Part shown: positions 56,290 to 63,829 of the stretch, one piece after another
Numbering within the stretch: the first letter of the stretch is position 1
Layout: each line of letters starts with the position of its first letter
DNA from: CAIKMD01 sp963803265
GTDB taxonomy: Bacteria; Pseudomonadota; Alphaproteobacteria; ATCC43930; CGMCC-115725
Direction of reading: 5' to 3'
Assembly (NCBI GenBank): GCA_963803265.1
Contig: CAWDLZ010000020.1
Location: forward strand, 264,704 to 328,703
DNA: 64,000 bases
Notes under the pieces: generated by a model
Told to the model about the DNA's origin: nothing
What the model saw: only the letters and a program-made list of their open reading frames with translations
Databases searched by the model: none
Position numbers and translations under genes: made by a program

Positions 56290-56643
56290 TCAAAAAACCA
56301 GCATCCGGTCGGCGGCGATGGTGGCCGCCGCTAGCTCATCCATCGAACTGCGGCGCGCGCCCTCGACAAGGTCAGTATCGGTCAGCCCTCGCGCATCCAT
56401 GCAGGTTCCACAAAGTAGCAGGGCATGGGCGCCAGAGGCGAACCGCCGCGCCATGCGCTCGACGTTGTAATAGCCGTCCGGGGTCTTTTGCCCCTTCCTC
56501 GCTCAGAGCACAGCGTCTCCGACGAGAAAGACCGTGATCGCAGCCAAAGGCTCGGTCTTCGCGACCGCGGCAGCAAGACGCAAGGCGTTGTAGCAGCGCT
56601 CCGTTCCATATGGCGGGTCGTTCAAGACCAGCAAGAATTTCAT
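56290..56643 (-). CDS. DsrE/DsrF-like sulfur-relay family protein with one in-frame TGA
   Basis: ATG 56643 to TGA 56290 gives 117 codons that read as a complete DsrE-family protein: KFLLVLNDPPYGTERCYNAL at the start, KTPDGYYNVERMARR, the redox-type LLCGTCMDARGL and a DRMLVF end. Codon 47 (56503-56505) is TGA, in ...GDAVL-TGA-ARKGQ.... Codons after it stay conserved and in frame, so this is one nonsense codon, not decay. From memory, some homologues have Cys at or next to this position. No Shine-Dalgarno is seen; a perfect FNR/FixK box lies 35 bp upstream. Could be a pseudogene, an error, or Sec insertion. Downstream of a methyltransferase on the same strand. DsrE-type proteins move sulfur as persulfide. 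Confidence 0.75.
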
Positions 56644-56677
56644 CGGGTGCAGCGTAGACTGGCGCGACGAGCGCGCA

Positions 56678-56691
56678 TTGATTCAGATCAA
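56678..56691 (-). promoter_or_regulatory. FNR/FixK box upstream of the DsrE-like gene
   Basis: TTGAT-TCAG-ATCAA is a perfect FNR/FixK palindrome, centred at 56684.5 and overlapping the methyltransferase stop codon. At -41.5 the transcript would start at 56643, the A of the DsrE ATG. Confidence 0.75.
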
Positions 56692-57299
56692 GGAGAGGCC
56701 CGAGGCGCGCGCACGAACACGACTGCATAGTGATAGGGCGATACGTCGACCGTATCATGGAGTATGAATCCACCCGCCTGGACTGCCTCAATCGTAGCCT
56801 CTGGCGTCATCCGGAGTTCCGTCGCTGGCCCGCGCGGCTCGCCAAGCACTCGCGTTTCCTCGCGCGGCCGGTCGTACCAATTGACTATTGCGAGCGATCC
56901 TTGTGGCTTTATGACCGCATGAATAGCTTGGGCGAGGCGCGGCTTGTCGGGCACGCCGTGAAACGCATTCGCCAAAAACACAAAATCAACGGCCTCCGGA
57001 ACCAGCTTCGCGATATCATAGGCATCGCCTTCGACGAAGTGGCAATTCACGAGGCCGCTTTCTTGCAAGCGAAGGCGGGCCATCGCTAGAAGCGTGCCGT
57101 CGATATCGATGGCGACGACGTTGCTGGCGATCCGCGCGATCGGAAGCGTGAACCAACCGTCACCAGAACACAGATCGATTACCGTCATGCCCGGCGTTAT
57201 GCCGACTTGCTCAAGCACTCTTGCGGGTTCTGGCCATAAGGCTTCCCACCAACCAGGGTCCGGCATGCCCGTCCCCTGGAAAAAGCCCGGGAGCGTCAT
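56688..57299 (-). CDS. Class I SAM-dependent methyltransferase
   Basis: A 203-residue methyltransferase. Motif I is VIDLCSGDGWFTLP (about 40-53), the acidic strand end is VVAIDIDG (60-67), and VDFVFLANAFHGVPD holds motif II. A WWEALWPEP segment near the start (17-25) is typical of small-molecule MTs. ATG 57299 overlaps the stop of the 55-aa gene (ATGA). Lower third-position GC than most of the window suggests the operon was acquired. Substrate unknown. Confidence 0.88.
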   Translation of the reverse strand: MTLPGFFQGTGMPDPGWWEALWPEPARVLEQVGITPGMTVIDLCSGDGWFTLPIARIASNVVAIDIDGTLLAMARLRLQESGLVNCHFVEGDAYDIAKLVPEAVDFVFLANAFHGVPDKPRLAQAIHAVIKPQGSLAIVNWYDRPREETRVLGEPRGPATELRMTPEATIEAVQAGGFILHDTVDVSPYHYAVVFVRAPRASP

Positions 57300-57463
57300 T
57301 GCGGCCGCTTAGGAATTTCTTCGATTGGCTTCGCCTTCGCGATCCGCTTTAGGCACTCATCGAAGACAGCCTCATTCTCGCTCGCGCCGCGCTCGCGTGC
57401 AGCTTCGATGAAGCGCTTACTTTGCGCCGCTGCTTTTTTTCCTGGTTTCTTCGAGGACGGCAT
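57296..57463 (-). CDS. Small Lys/Arg/Glu-rich protein (55 aa)
   Basis: MPSSKKPGKKAAAQSKRFIE, then AARERGASENEAVFDECLKR and a KPIEEIPKRPQ end: a basic tail, a charged helix and an acidic middle. I recall similar short proteins with KRFIEAAREL in alphaproteobacteria, function unknown. Coupled to the methyltransferase by ATGA, so probably first gene of this operon. Confidence 0.6.
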   Translation of the reverse strand: MPSSKKPGKKAAAQSKRFIEAARERGASENEAVFDECLKRIAKAKPIEEIPKRPQ

Positions 57464-57641
57464 CTGGGATCACCAATGGCTCAAGAACGGTCGGCGTTAA
57501 GCGAAGATCGGCGTATTTTCCCGCGATCGTCTTGGCCTGACAAGGGACGCGCCCGCAACGTCCGGTTTGGCCTTCCCCCATTTTTGTCTCGATCTCGGGC
57601 CAAGCATGGACCAAATGCGCTACCTCAAGATGACCGCGCAT
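57417..57641 (-). CDS. Doubtful short frame (74 aa), possible gene remnant
   Basis: A frame from ATG 57641 (MRGHLEVAHLVHAWPEIETK) ends at 57417 and contains CGRVPCQAKTIAGKYADL and LTPTVLEPLVIPDAVLEETR. It overlaps the 55-aa gene by 47 bp in another frame. It looks more protein-like than a shadow, but I do not recognise it; the region just upstream is a GIY-YIG remnant, so it may be part of a rearranged gene. Confidence 0.3.
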   Translation of the reverse strand: MRGHLEVAHLVHAWPEIETKMGEGQTGRCGRVPCQAKTIAGKYADLRLTPTVLEPLVIPDAVLEETRKKSSGAK

Positions 57642-57667
57642 GCGCTGCCACGTATCGAACAGCGTTC

Positions 57668-57790
57668 CCGTATCCGCCCAACAAGCCGGAGTCATGCTGT
57701 GCGAAACGCTGCTCGAGCGAAGCGCGTGTGCTTCCAACCTGGTAGGAGCCGTCGGCACATTGGAGAATGTAGACGTACGCCGACAATCTG
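57668..57790 (-). pseudogene. GIY-YIG endonuclease fragment
   Basis: On the minus strand AYVYILQCADGSYQVGSTRA and LEQRFAQHDSGLLGGY form the first 40 residues of a GIY-YIG domain (the GIY-like VYIL, the YIG-like YQVG and Arg are present). After GGYG the expected TRRPV... strand is missing and a stop soon follows, so only the N-terminal half remains. Such small GIY-YIG genes are common and often decay. A 30-bp repeat copy lies just upstream. Confidence 0.6.
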
Positions 57791-57809
57791 GTACTCGCTG
57801 CAATTCGGC

Positions 57810-57839
57810 CCTGCGGCCTTCGACAAGCTCGGGCTGAGG
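57810..57839. repeat. 30-bp inverted repeat, right copy
   Basis: Contains CCTTCGACAAGCTCGGG; the reverse complement of 56152-56181 with two mismatches. Together the copies border a 1.6-kb segment with the DsrE operon and GIY-YIG remnant. Confidence 0.8.
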
Positions 57840-57939
57840 CTAGGCCTGAGGCGGCCGCTCGATAGAAGAGCAGCGCTAGCCATGGATCGGGCGCCGCGCG
57901 TTGCGCTAAGCTCGCTCGGATCGAATGGGGGAAGCCGAT

Positions 57940-58722
57940 ATGGATATGGGCCTCGGCGGCAAAGTGGCGCTCGTTACGGGGTCGAGCCGCGGCATCGGCC
58001 GCGCCATCGCCGAGACGCTCGCCGCCGAGGGCTGCGCGATCATGCTCACCGGACGCGACGAGGCGGCGCTCGCCGAAGCTACGGGCGCAATCGCGGCACG
58101 CGGCGGCACCGCCAAGAGCTGCCCTGCCGAGTTGCGCGAGAGCCACGCACCCCAAGCGTTGATCGAGGCGGTGAAGCGCGATTTCGGGCGGCTCGATATC
58201 CTCGTCAACAATGCGGGAAGCACCAAGCGCGGCAATTTCCTCGCGCTCAGCGACGCCGATTGGGAGGACGGGTTCGAGCTTAAGTTCTTCGCCCATATGC
58301 GGCTGGCGCGCGCCGCCTGGCCGCTCCTTAAGTCGGCGCAGGGCGCGATCCTCGCCATCGGCGGCAACGGCGCGGTCAAGCCCAGCGCCGATTTCACCAT
58401 CGGCAGCTCGGTCAATGCCGGCGTCGCCGCGTTCCACAAGGCGCTCGCCGATATCGGCAAGCGCGACCTCATCCAGGTCAACACCATCCATCCCGGCCAT
58501 GTCGATACCGACCGCCTGCGGCGCCAGATGCGGGCGCGGATGGAAAAGTCCGGCCTCGCCATGGCAGAGCAGATGGAAGCCTATCGGCGCGAGCTGAACG
58601 TGCCCCGGCTCGGCCTGCCCGACGACGTTGCCGCGCTCGCCGCCTTCATCCTGTCGCCGCGCGGAAGGTGGCTCCACGGCGCGACCATTATCATGGACGG
58701 CGGCGAGATCGAGGTGCTTTAG
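57940..58722 (+). CDS. SDR-family protein lacking the catalytic Tyr
   Basis: A 260-residue SDR from ATG 57940 with GGGGGAAG upstream; ATG 57925 or 57946 are possible. Cofactor motif VTGSSRGIGRAI and ILVNNAGST are present. The active-site region reads IGGNGAVKPSADFTIGSSVN, then AGVAAFHKAL: Tyr of the YxxxK pair is missing, and so is the usual Ser-Tyr spacing, though Lys remains. It may bind a cofactor and act differently. Next to ubiD, 22 bp apart, so likely one operon. Confidence 0.85.
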   Translation: MDMGLGGKVALVTGSSRGIGRAIAETLAAEGCAIMLTGRDEAALAEATGAIAARGGTAKSCPAELRESHAPQALIEAVKRDFGRLDILVNNAGSTKRGNFLALSDADWEDGFELKFFAHMRLARAAWPLLKSAQGAILAIGGNGAVKPSADFTIGSSVNAGVAAFHKALADIGKRDLIQVNTIHPGHVDTDRLRRQMRARMEKSGLAMAEQMEAYRRELNVPRLGLPDDVAALAAFILSPRGRWLHGATIIMDGGEIEVL

Positions 58723-58744
58723 TGGCGCCCAAAGGGAGTTCGAC

Positions 58745-60293
58745 GTGAGCCGGATCGATACCGAGACTTTTCGCCTGCGCCGCTTCGTCGCCGAGCTGGT
58801 CGAGCGCGGCGAATGCGAGGTCCGCGACGAACGGATGGATTTGATCGAGCTAGGGCTAGCGCTCGACGGCAACGCCAAGGCGGTATGGTTTCGCGCCGCC
58901 GGTCCCGAGCGCGCCGAAATCGTGGGCAATGTCATGGGCTCGCGGCAGCGCTTGGGCCTCGCGCTCGGCACCGACGAGAAGAACTTTCCGGCCAAGCTGC
59001 GCGAGGGTCTCGCGCATCCGATCGCGCCCGTAGAGATCCCGGCCGCCGAGGCGCCGGTGCAGGAGGTCGTCGCTCACCGGCGCGGACGCCGATTTCTCGA
59101 AGCTGCCCGTGCATCTCCAGCACGCCCTCGACGGCGCGCCCTATATCTCGGGCGGCATCGATTTCAGCCGCGATCCCAAATCGGGCCGCACCAATGTCGG
59201 CTGCCGCCGGCTCATGCTGCGCGGGCCGCGCAGCGCGGGCATCGACCTCAACGCGCCGAGCGATCTGCGCGTCATCTATCAGGGCATGGTCGAGCGCGGC
59301 GAAAACCTGGCCGTGGCCTTCGCCGTGGGCAGCCATCCGGCGGATTTCCTCGCCGCGTCGGCGATGACCCCGGCGATCGACGAGCTCGGCGCCATCGGCG
59401 GCGTGCGCGGCGCAGCCGTCCCGGTCGTGAAGTGCCGCACCGTCGACCTCTGCGTCCCGGCCGATGCCGAGATGGTGCTCGAGGGCTATCTCGATCCGCG
59501 CGGCCTCGTCGAGCCGGAAGGACCTTACGGCGAATACATCGGCTATTACGGCTTGCTGAAGAAGAACCCGGTGTTTCACCTGACCGCGATCACGCGGCGC
59601 AGCGACGCGCTGTTTCAGACGCTGACCATCGGCGGCAGGCTGCTCGGCCGCACCGACACCGCGCTCTTGACCGGCGCGCGCACCGAGGCCGCGGTGTGGA
59701 CCGCGCTCGAGCAAGCGATCCGCGAGCCGGTCGCGGTATGCTGCACCGGCTCGTCGGGCGGAATGTACAATGTCAGGGTCGCGTTGCGGCAGCGCTATCC
59801 CGGCGAGGCGCGCAACGCCATCGCGGCGGTGTTCTGCTCGGCTGCCGACGTGAAGCACGTCGTCGTGGTCGACGAGGACGTGGACGTGTTCTCCGACGAG
59901 CAGGTGGATTGGGCGCTGGCGACGCGCTTCCAGGCCGACCGCGATCTGGTGGTCGCCTCGGGCTTCCGCGCCGTGCCGCTCGATCCCTCGCTCGAGGGCT
60001 CCCGCACCGGCGCCAAGGCGGGCTTCGACTGCACCAAGCCTTTCGGCAAATCCGGTGGATTCGAGTATCTGGTGCCGGGGCCGCCGAGCTTGCCGCAGCG
60101 CCCCAGGCAGTCGGTCGAGGATCGGCTCGCCGCCGGCCCCGCGACCTATCTCGATCTCATGGCGGCGCTCGGCACGCGCGACGGCCGCGAGATCCTGGCC
60201 ACCCTCGACACGCTCCATCAAGCCGGCCGCCTGGGCCGGCTCGAGGACGGGCGCTATACGCTCATTTCGCCGCCGCGACCTGGATCGTCATGA
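58745..60293 (+). CDS. UbiD family decarboxylase, frameshifted
   Basis: Start GTG 58745 follows GGGAG. The N-terminal domain (SRIDTETFRLRRFVAELVER to AEAPVQEVV) is followed by a net +1 at about 59071-59072; homology continues with LTGADADFSKLPVHLQHALD, then GRTNVGCRRLMLRGP (prenylated-FMN region), GAAVPVVKCRTVDLCVPADA and LVEPEGPYGEYIGYYG, the acidic active-site segment. About 515 aa. UbiD enzymes reversibly decarboxylate aromatic or alpha,beta-unsaturated acids using prenylated FMN made by UbiX (not in the window). With an SDR upstream this suggests an aromatic pathway. Confidence 0.88.
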
Positions 60294-60723
60294 CCGTGTT
60301 CGTGGTCCGGCCTTCGCTGTCCGTCGCGTCGATCCGGATCATGTGGGTGCCCGGCGGCACGTTGACATTGGCCGCCTCGATGCCCTTGGCCGTGATGTAG
60401 GGCTTCAATCGCACGGTCAGATCGACCGCGGGCTGCTTCAGATAAGTGATCCTCACGCTGCTCGGATCGACCGTGGCGCCGTTATGAGCATCGAAGGTGA
60501 TGTCGAGCGTCAACGGTCCGAGCGGGACGGCCGCGTCGGCCGGCGGCGATACCATTGCGATGGTCGGGCCGCGGGTCAGGCCGCGAAAGCTGACCGGGCT
60601 CGGGGGCGCGGCCGGCAACGCCGCCTCGGACGGGGTGATCAAATCGAGCGCTCGCGCCGGCGCGGCGGCCGCCGCGACGCCCAGCAAAATACCGATGAGA
60701 ACCGCAACCGGAAATACCCGCAT
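60262..60723 (-). CDS. Secreted protein with Ig-like fold, unknown function
   Basis: A 153-residue protein from ATG 60723 with a signal peptide (MRVFPVAVLIGILLGVAAAA, cut near ARA-L). The C-terminal part (about 55-150) has LTLDITFDAHNGATVDPSSV and GTHMIRIDATDSEGRTTNTV, a beta-sandwich pattern like Ig-like or cadherin domains. GGAAGG lies upstream. It overlaps the 3' end of ubiD by 32 bp, convergent. Confidence 0.7.
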   Translation of the reverse strand: MRVFPVAVLIGILLGVAAAAAPARALDLITPSEAALPAAPPSPVSFRGLTRGPTIAMVSPPADAAVPLGPLTLDITFDAHNGATVDPSSVRITYLKQPAVDLTVRLKPYITAKGIEAANVNVPPGTHMIRIDATDSEGRTTNTVMTIQVAAAK

Positions 60724-60880
60724 GATGACGCCTTCCTCGCCGCTGGACTCGATCGTCGGCCAGCGCTTGGGCCCGTGCCATGGCATTTAACCACAGGTTA
60801 GAGATCGGGGCAATTTTGCGCTATCCTTAGCGCGACGCGATCAGGACACGAGCGCCACAGCGTCCCAATTCGGAGCCGAC

Positions 60881-61681
60881 ATGAACTGCCCCTACTGCGC
60901 CGAGGAGATCAAGGATCAGGCGGTCGCCTGCAAGCATTGCAACCGCGATCTGTACCTTTTCCTGCCCATGCTGCGCGATATCGACGCGCTGAAGAAGCGC
61001 GTCGCCGAGCTGGAAGCGGTGCTCGAGGGGCTGCGGTCCTACCAGGAATCCGCCATCGAGGCCGAGGCGAAGGCCGAGCCCCGGCCGGTCGCCGTTCATC
61101 GCGCCGGCGCCGCCGCGTTCGCGGGCTTGGGGCCGGTTCTCGCGATCGGCTTGACCATCGCCAGCCTGCTCGTCGCGCATTTCCTGGTCGTCATCCTTTA
61201 TGACACGCGTCTCGTCTATCTGCATATCGCCTCGATCCTGCTGCCGATGGGCTTCGGCTTCGTCATGACGCCGTCGGAGAAGCGCTCTTTCGCCGTCGAT
61301 TGCCTCTCGGAAATCGGCATCGCCTTCGTCTCGATCCTGGTCATGTCCTTCGTCGTCTCGCGCACCGACAACGTGCCGGTGCTGCCGGCCAGCGTCGAGG
61401 ACTGGCGCGAGTTCATCGAATACGGCGCGAGCATCGCCTTCGGCTTCATTTCCGGCGTGCTGGCGCGGCGCTGGCTCGAGAACCGGCGCGCGCCGATGGC
61501 GCACCGCAGCCGCCTCGCCAACGACATCTCGCGCCTCATCGCGAGGCACCGCGGCCGCAAGCTCAGCGATTTCGAGTTCGACAAGACCCTCACCCACGTC
61601 CAATCCGTCCTCGGCTCGATCGCCGCGATCGCGGCGGTCGTGTTCTCGGCGCTGACCGGATTGAGTCACATGTTCAACTGA
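60881..61681 (+). CDS. Zinc-ribbon membrane protein, unknown function
   Basis: A 266-residue protein with an N-terminal zinc ribbon (MNCPYCAEEIKDQAVACKHC, two CxxC pairs), a coiled-coil segment (about 35-55), and four predicted membrane helices (about 80-105, 108-128, 145-165, 183-202) before a cytosolic tail and a last helix near 245-263. ATG 60881 has a GGAGCC site. The family is unknown to me. Zinc-ribbon sensors joined to membrane domains often respond to envelope or redox stress. Confidence 0.75.
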   Translation: MNCPYCAEEIKDQAVACKHCNRDLYLFLPMLRDIDALKKRVAELEAVLEGLRSYQESAIEAEAKAEPRPVAVHRAGAAAFAGLGPVLAIGLTIASLLVAHFLVVILYDTRLVYLHIASILLPMGFGFVMTPSEKRSFAVDCLSEIGIAFVSILVMSFVVSRTDNVPVLPASVEDWREFIEYGASIAFGFISGVLARRWLENRRAPMAHRSRLANDISRLIARHRGRKLSDFEFDKTLTHVQSVLGSIAAIAAVVFSALTGLSHMFN

Positions 61682-61696
61682 TAGAAAGGAGCCACC

Positions 61697-62095
61697 ATGC
61701 GCAGCAAACCGACGCTTACCGCCGAAGACGCCCACAAGATGATGGCGGCCTGCAAGGCCGAGGCGACCAAGAACAACTGGAAGGTCGCGATCGCCATCGT
61801 CAACGACGCCGGCCACCTGTGGAGCCTGGAGCGGCTCGAAGGCGCGGGCCGCGTCACCTCGACCGTGGCCTTGGGCAAGGCGCGCACCGCCTCGACCATG
61901 GGCCGCCCCAGCAAGATGATGGAGGATCGGATCAAGGAACGGCCGGCCTTCCTCTTGTTCCCCGACATTCTGCCGATCCAGGGCGGCGTGCCGATTCTCG
62001 TTCAGGGCGAATGCGTCGGCGCCATCGGCGTCTCGGGCGTGCAATCGCACGAGGACGAGCAGGTCGCCAACGCGGGCGTCGCCGCGCTCGGGTAA
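61697..62095 (+). CDS. GlcG/HbpS-family heme-binding-like protein
   Basis: A 132-residue protein. It has LTAEDAHKMMAACKAEATKN, VAIAIVNDAGHLWSLERLEG and the C-terminal GGVPILVQGECVGAIGVSG with EDEQVANAG, the marks of GlcG/HbpS (DUF336). Members bind heme or corrinoids or act in small-molecule degradation; the role here is unknown. AAAGGAG lies 7 nt before the ATG. It follows the zinc-ribbon gene by 15 bp. Confidence 0.88.
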   Translation: MRSKPTLTAEDAHKMMAACKAEATKNNWKVAIAIVNDAGHLWSLERLEGAGRVTSTVALGKARTASTMGRPSKMMEDRIKERPAFLLFPDILPIQGGVPILVQGECVGAIGVSGVQSHEDEQVANAGVAALG

Positions 62096-62107
62096 GCCGG
62101 GCGAGAA

Positions 62108-62140
62108 AGCCAAGCGTGAGCCTCGCAGCTCCGCTTGGCT
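62108..62140. terminator. Hairpin between convergent genes
   Basis: AGCCAAGCG (62108-62116) and CGCTTGGCT (62132-62140) form a perfect 9-bp stem with a 15-nt loop, between the GlcG and SYLF genes. No T-run follows, so it may act as a bidirectional terminator or only as an mRNA end. Confidence 0.5.
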
Positions 62141-62144
62141 TCGC

Positions 62145-62705
62145 TCAGCGCTGGATTCTCGAAATCTTCGTTCCTTCGATGTTGATTCCGATCATCAGCC
62201 CTTGCTGATCGAAGATGAAGGCGTAAGCGTCATCCTTCAGCGTCGATGTGGACAGATTCTTGGCAACGCCCTGGTTCACGACGACGACCGTCGGCCCGAC
62301 GCCGATCTCCCAGCCCTGCGAGCGGTGGATGTAGTTGATTGCCCTCGGGCTCATCAGAAACACGGCGTATCCGTATGATTGGGCGCCCGCCTGCAGACCC
62401 CAGGATCCGGTAAAGGAATTGTAGTAGCCGTCGATCTTCGATCCCTGTTTCAGCACGCCTTCGCCATAGGCCGCGCCGAACACGAAGCCGGCCTTGACGA
62501 TGTTGGGAAAGACCAGCACGCCCTTGGCCTTCTTCGAGATGTCCAATGCGACGGGGTTGGTTTGGTAAAGCAATTGCAGAGCGTGATCGGCTTCCGCATT
62601 GAGATCCTGCGCCGTTGCCGCATTTGCGCGGTCGATCACGCTCATTGGCGCCACGGCCGCCATGGCGACCGAAATCGCCAGAAAAACACCTCGGATGTTC
62701 ATCAT
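62145..62705 (-). CDS. SYLF-domain (YSC84-like) lipid-binding protein
   Basis: A 186-residue protein with a signal peptide (MNIRGVFLAISVAMAAVAPM, cut near ANA-A at about 29). The SYLF domain begins ALQLLYQTNPVALDISKKAK and contains GVLVFPNIVKAGFVFGAAYG and GSWGLQAGAQSYGYAVFLM. SYLF proteins bind membranes or phosphoinositides in eukaryotes; bacterial ones are periplasmic and of unclear use. AGGAGGG lies 5 nt before ATG 62705. Confidence 0.88.
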   Translation of the reverse strand: MMNIRGVFLAISVAMAAVAPMSVIDRANAATAQDLNAEADHALQLLYQTNPVALDISKKAKGVLVFPNIVKAGFVFGAAYGEGVLKQGSKIDGYYNSFTGSWGLQAGAQSYGYAVFLMSPRAINYIHRSQGWEIGVGPTVVVVNQGVAKNLSTSTLKDDAYAFIFDQQGLMIGINIEGTKISRIQR

Positions 62706-62923
62706 CACTGCCCTCCTGCTTTTAGCCGGGATTTTCCGGATGTCGCTCGATCCGTCGCGAATGTTCGGACTTTCGCGGCCTTCCCGCAAGGCAGATGCGA
62801 GGCGCAGACGGCCTCCGACGCCACGCAATGGGACACACGACTGTCACATGAATAAGACGGTCTGGCCATCCGTTGTGATGCCGGCTGGGGTTATGATCCC
62901 CTGAATTCTTAGAGGAGGAAGCG

Positions 62924-63202
62924 ATGAAGCTCTCACCAATGTTAGGCGCGTCTGCCGTGGCCTTGGCGGCGTTCTTGGCGACAACAGGCGCTGCGTCCGC
63001 CGATTCATCGTCGCCTGGCAGCAAATCGGGCTCCGATGATTGGCAGGCCCCAACATTCATGATCAATGCCAATGACCCGAACGCCAATGAGAAAGCCTGC
63101 GCCGATCATGGCGGGAAAGTCGTCACGGGCGCCAATCGACAGAAGGGTTGCGTCGTCACCGCCACGCCGCTCAACAATCGGCAAAACTTGAGCGGGCAAT
63201 GA
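62924..63202 (+). CDS. Small secreted protein (92 aa), unknown
   Basis: Signal peptide MKLSPMLGASAVALAAFLAT, cleavage near ASA-D (about 26), then a 66-residue mature part with two Cys (NEKACADHGGKVV, QKGCVVTA) that may form a disulfide. GAGGAGG lies 7 nt before the ATG. Function unknown. Confidence 0.7.
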   Translation: MKLSPMLGASAVALAAFLATTGAASADSSSPGSKSGSDDWQAPTFMINANDPNANEKACADHGGKVVTGANRQKGCVVTATPLNNRQNLSGQ

Positions 63203-63342
63203 ACGACGCTTGAAGCATTCCAAGCCGGCCATTAAAACGCATGAGCGTCGAATGATTTAGGCTGGCCCGACCTCGCCTGATCCGATCACAACCAATCGCG
63301 CTCTAATACCCGAGCGCGAAAGCTTCGCGGCGGTGATCTGTC

Positions 63343-63829
63343 TTAGCTCATCAGCCCGCCGCAGAAAGCTGCCAATGCAACTATCTCGGCGTCCGCGCGT
63401 CGCCAACGATGCCTCGCCTGCTGGTCTTCTGTCGCGTGGCAAACAAGCTTCAGATTGTTCGGGTCGGACAGGTCCCACTCCAATCGACCTGCGTGTATGA
63501 TTTTGTTCGCCAGTTCTCTGAGCGGCAGCAAATCCGTCGTCCCATCCGGACGATAGATGGTCCCGAAAGAGCGGGCCGGGCTAACCTGTTTCATATAATC
63601 CGTAATCTTCTCGTCTTCATCGAGCAGACGGATCGGCCACAGCGAGTTCCAGACAGGTGCGAATGGCATTGCTCGCTGGGATATCGAATGAGAACCTGTG
63701 AAGATATTTCCAGTCCCCAGCAAAGTGGCCCTCGATCATTTTGGCGATAGGATGTTGGGAGAAGACAAATGTCATCACCACGGCCATGTTCTCTTGGATC
63801 AAGCGGGACAGCGGAATTCGCGCCTCCAA
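63343..63829 (-). CDS. Conserved hypothetical protein, frameshifted
   Basis: Two frames join at about 63640 with a net +1: EARIPLSRLIQENMAVVMTF, SFDIPASNAIRTCLELA, then WPIRLLDEDEKITDYMKQVS and RSFGTIYRPDGTTDLLPLRE, ending ALAAFCGGLMS. The repaired product is about 161 aa. The start is uncertain: TTG 63829 is very near an AGGAG, and ATG at MAVVMTF is possible. It has no signal or membrane segment. Lower GC than the rest of the window suggests recent acquisition. Family unknown. Confidence 0.5.

Larger units (their letters stand above)
57464..57939. other. Gene-poor segment between the DsrE operon and the SDR gene
   Basis: Nearly 480 bp with no intact gene. It holds the doubtful 74-aa frame, the GIY-YIG remnant, the right copy of the 30-bp repeat, and then a stretch with no recognisable feature up to the GGGGGAAG site of the SDR gene. 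Confidence 0.6.

Noticed and set aside
56503..56535. Candidate bacterial SECIS after the TGA of the DsrE gene (minus strand, just downstream)
   Set aside because: Only a 4-bp GGGG/CCCC stem with loop CAAAAGA near the TGA; the loop lacks the early G expected, so it is not called as a SECIS.
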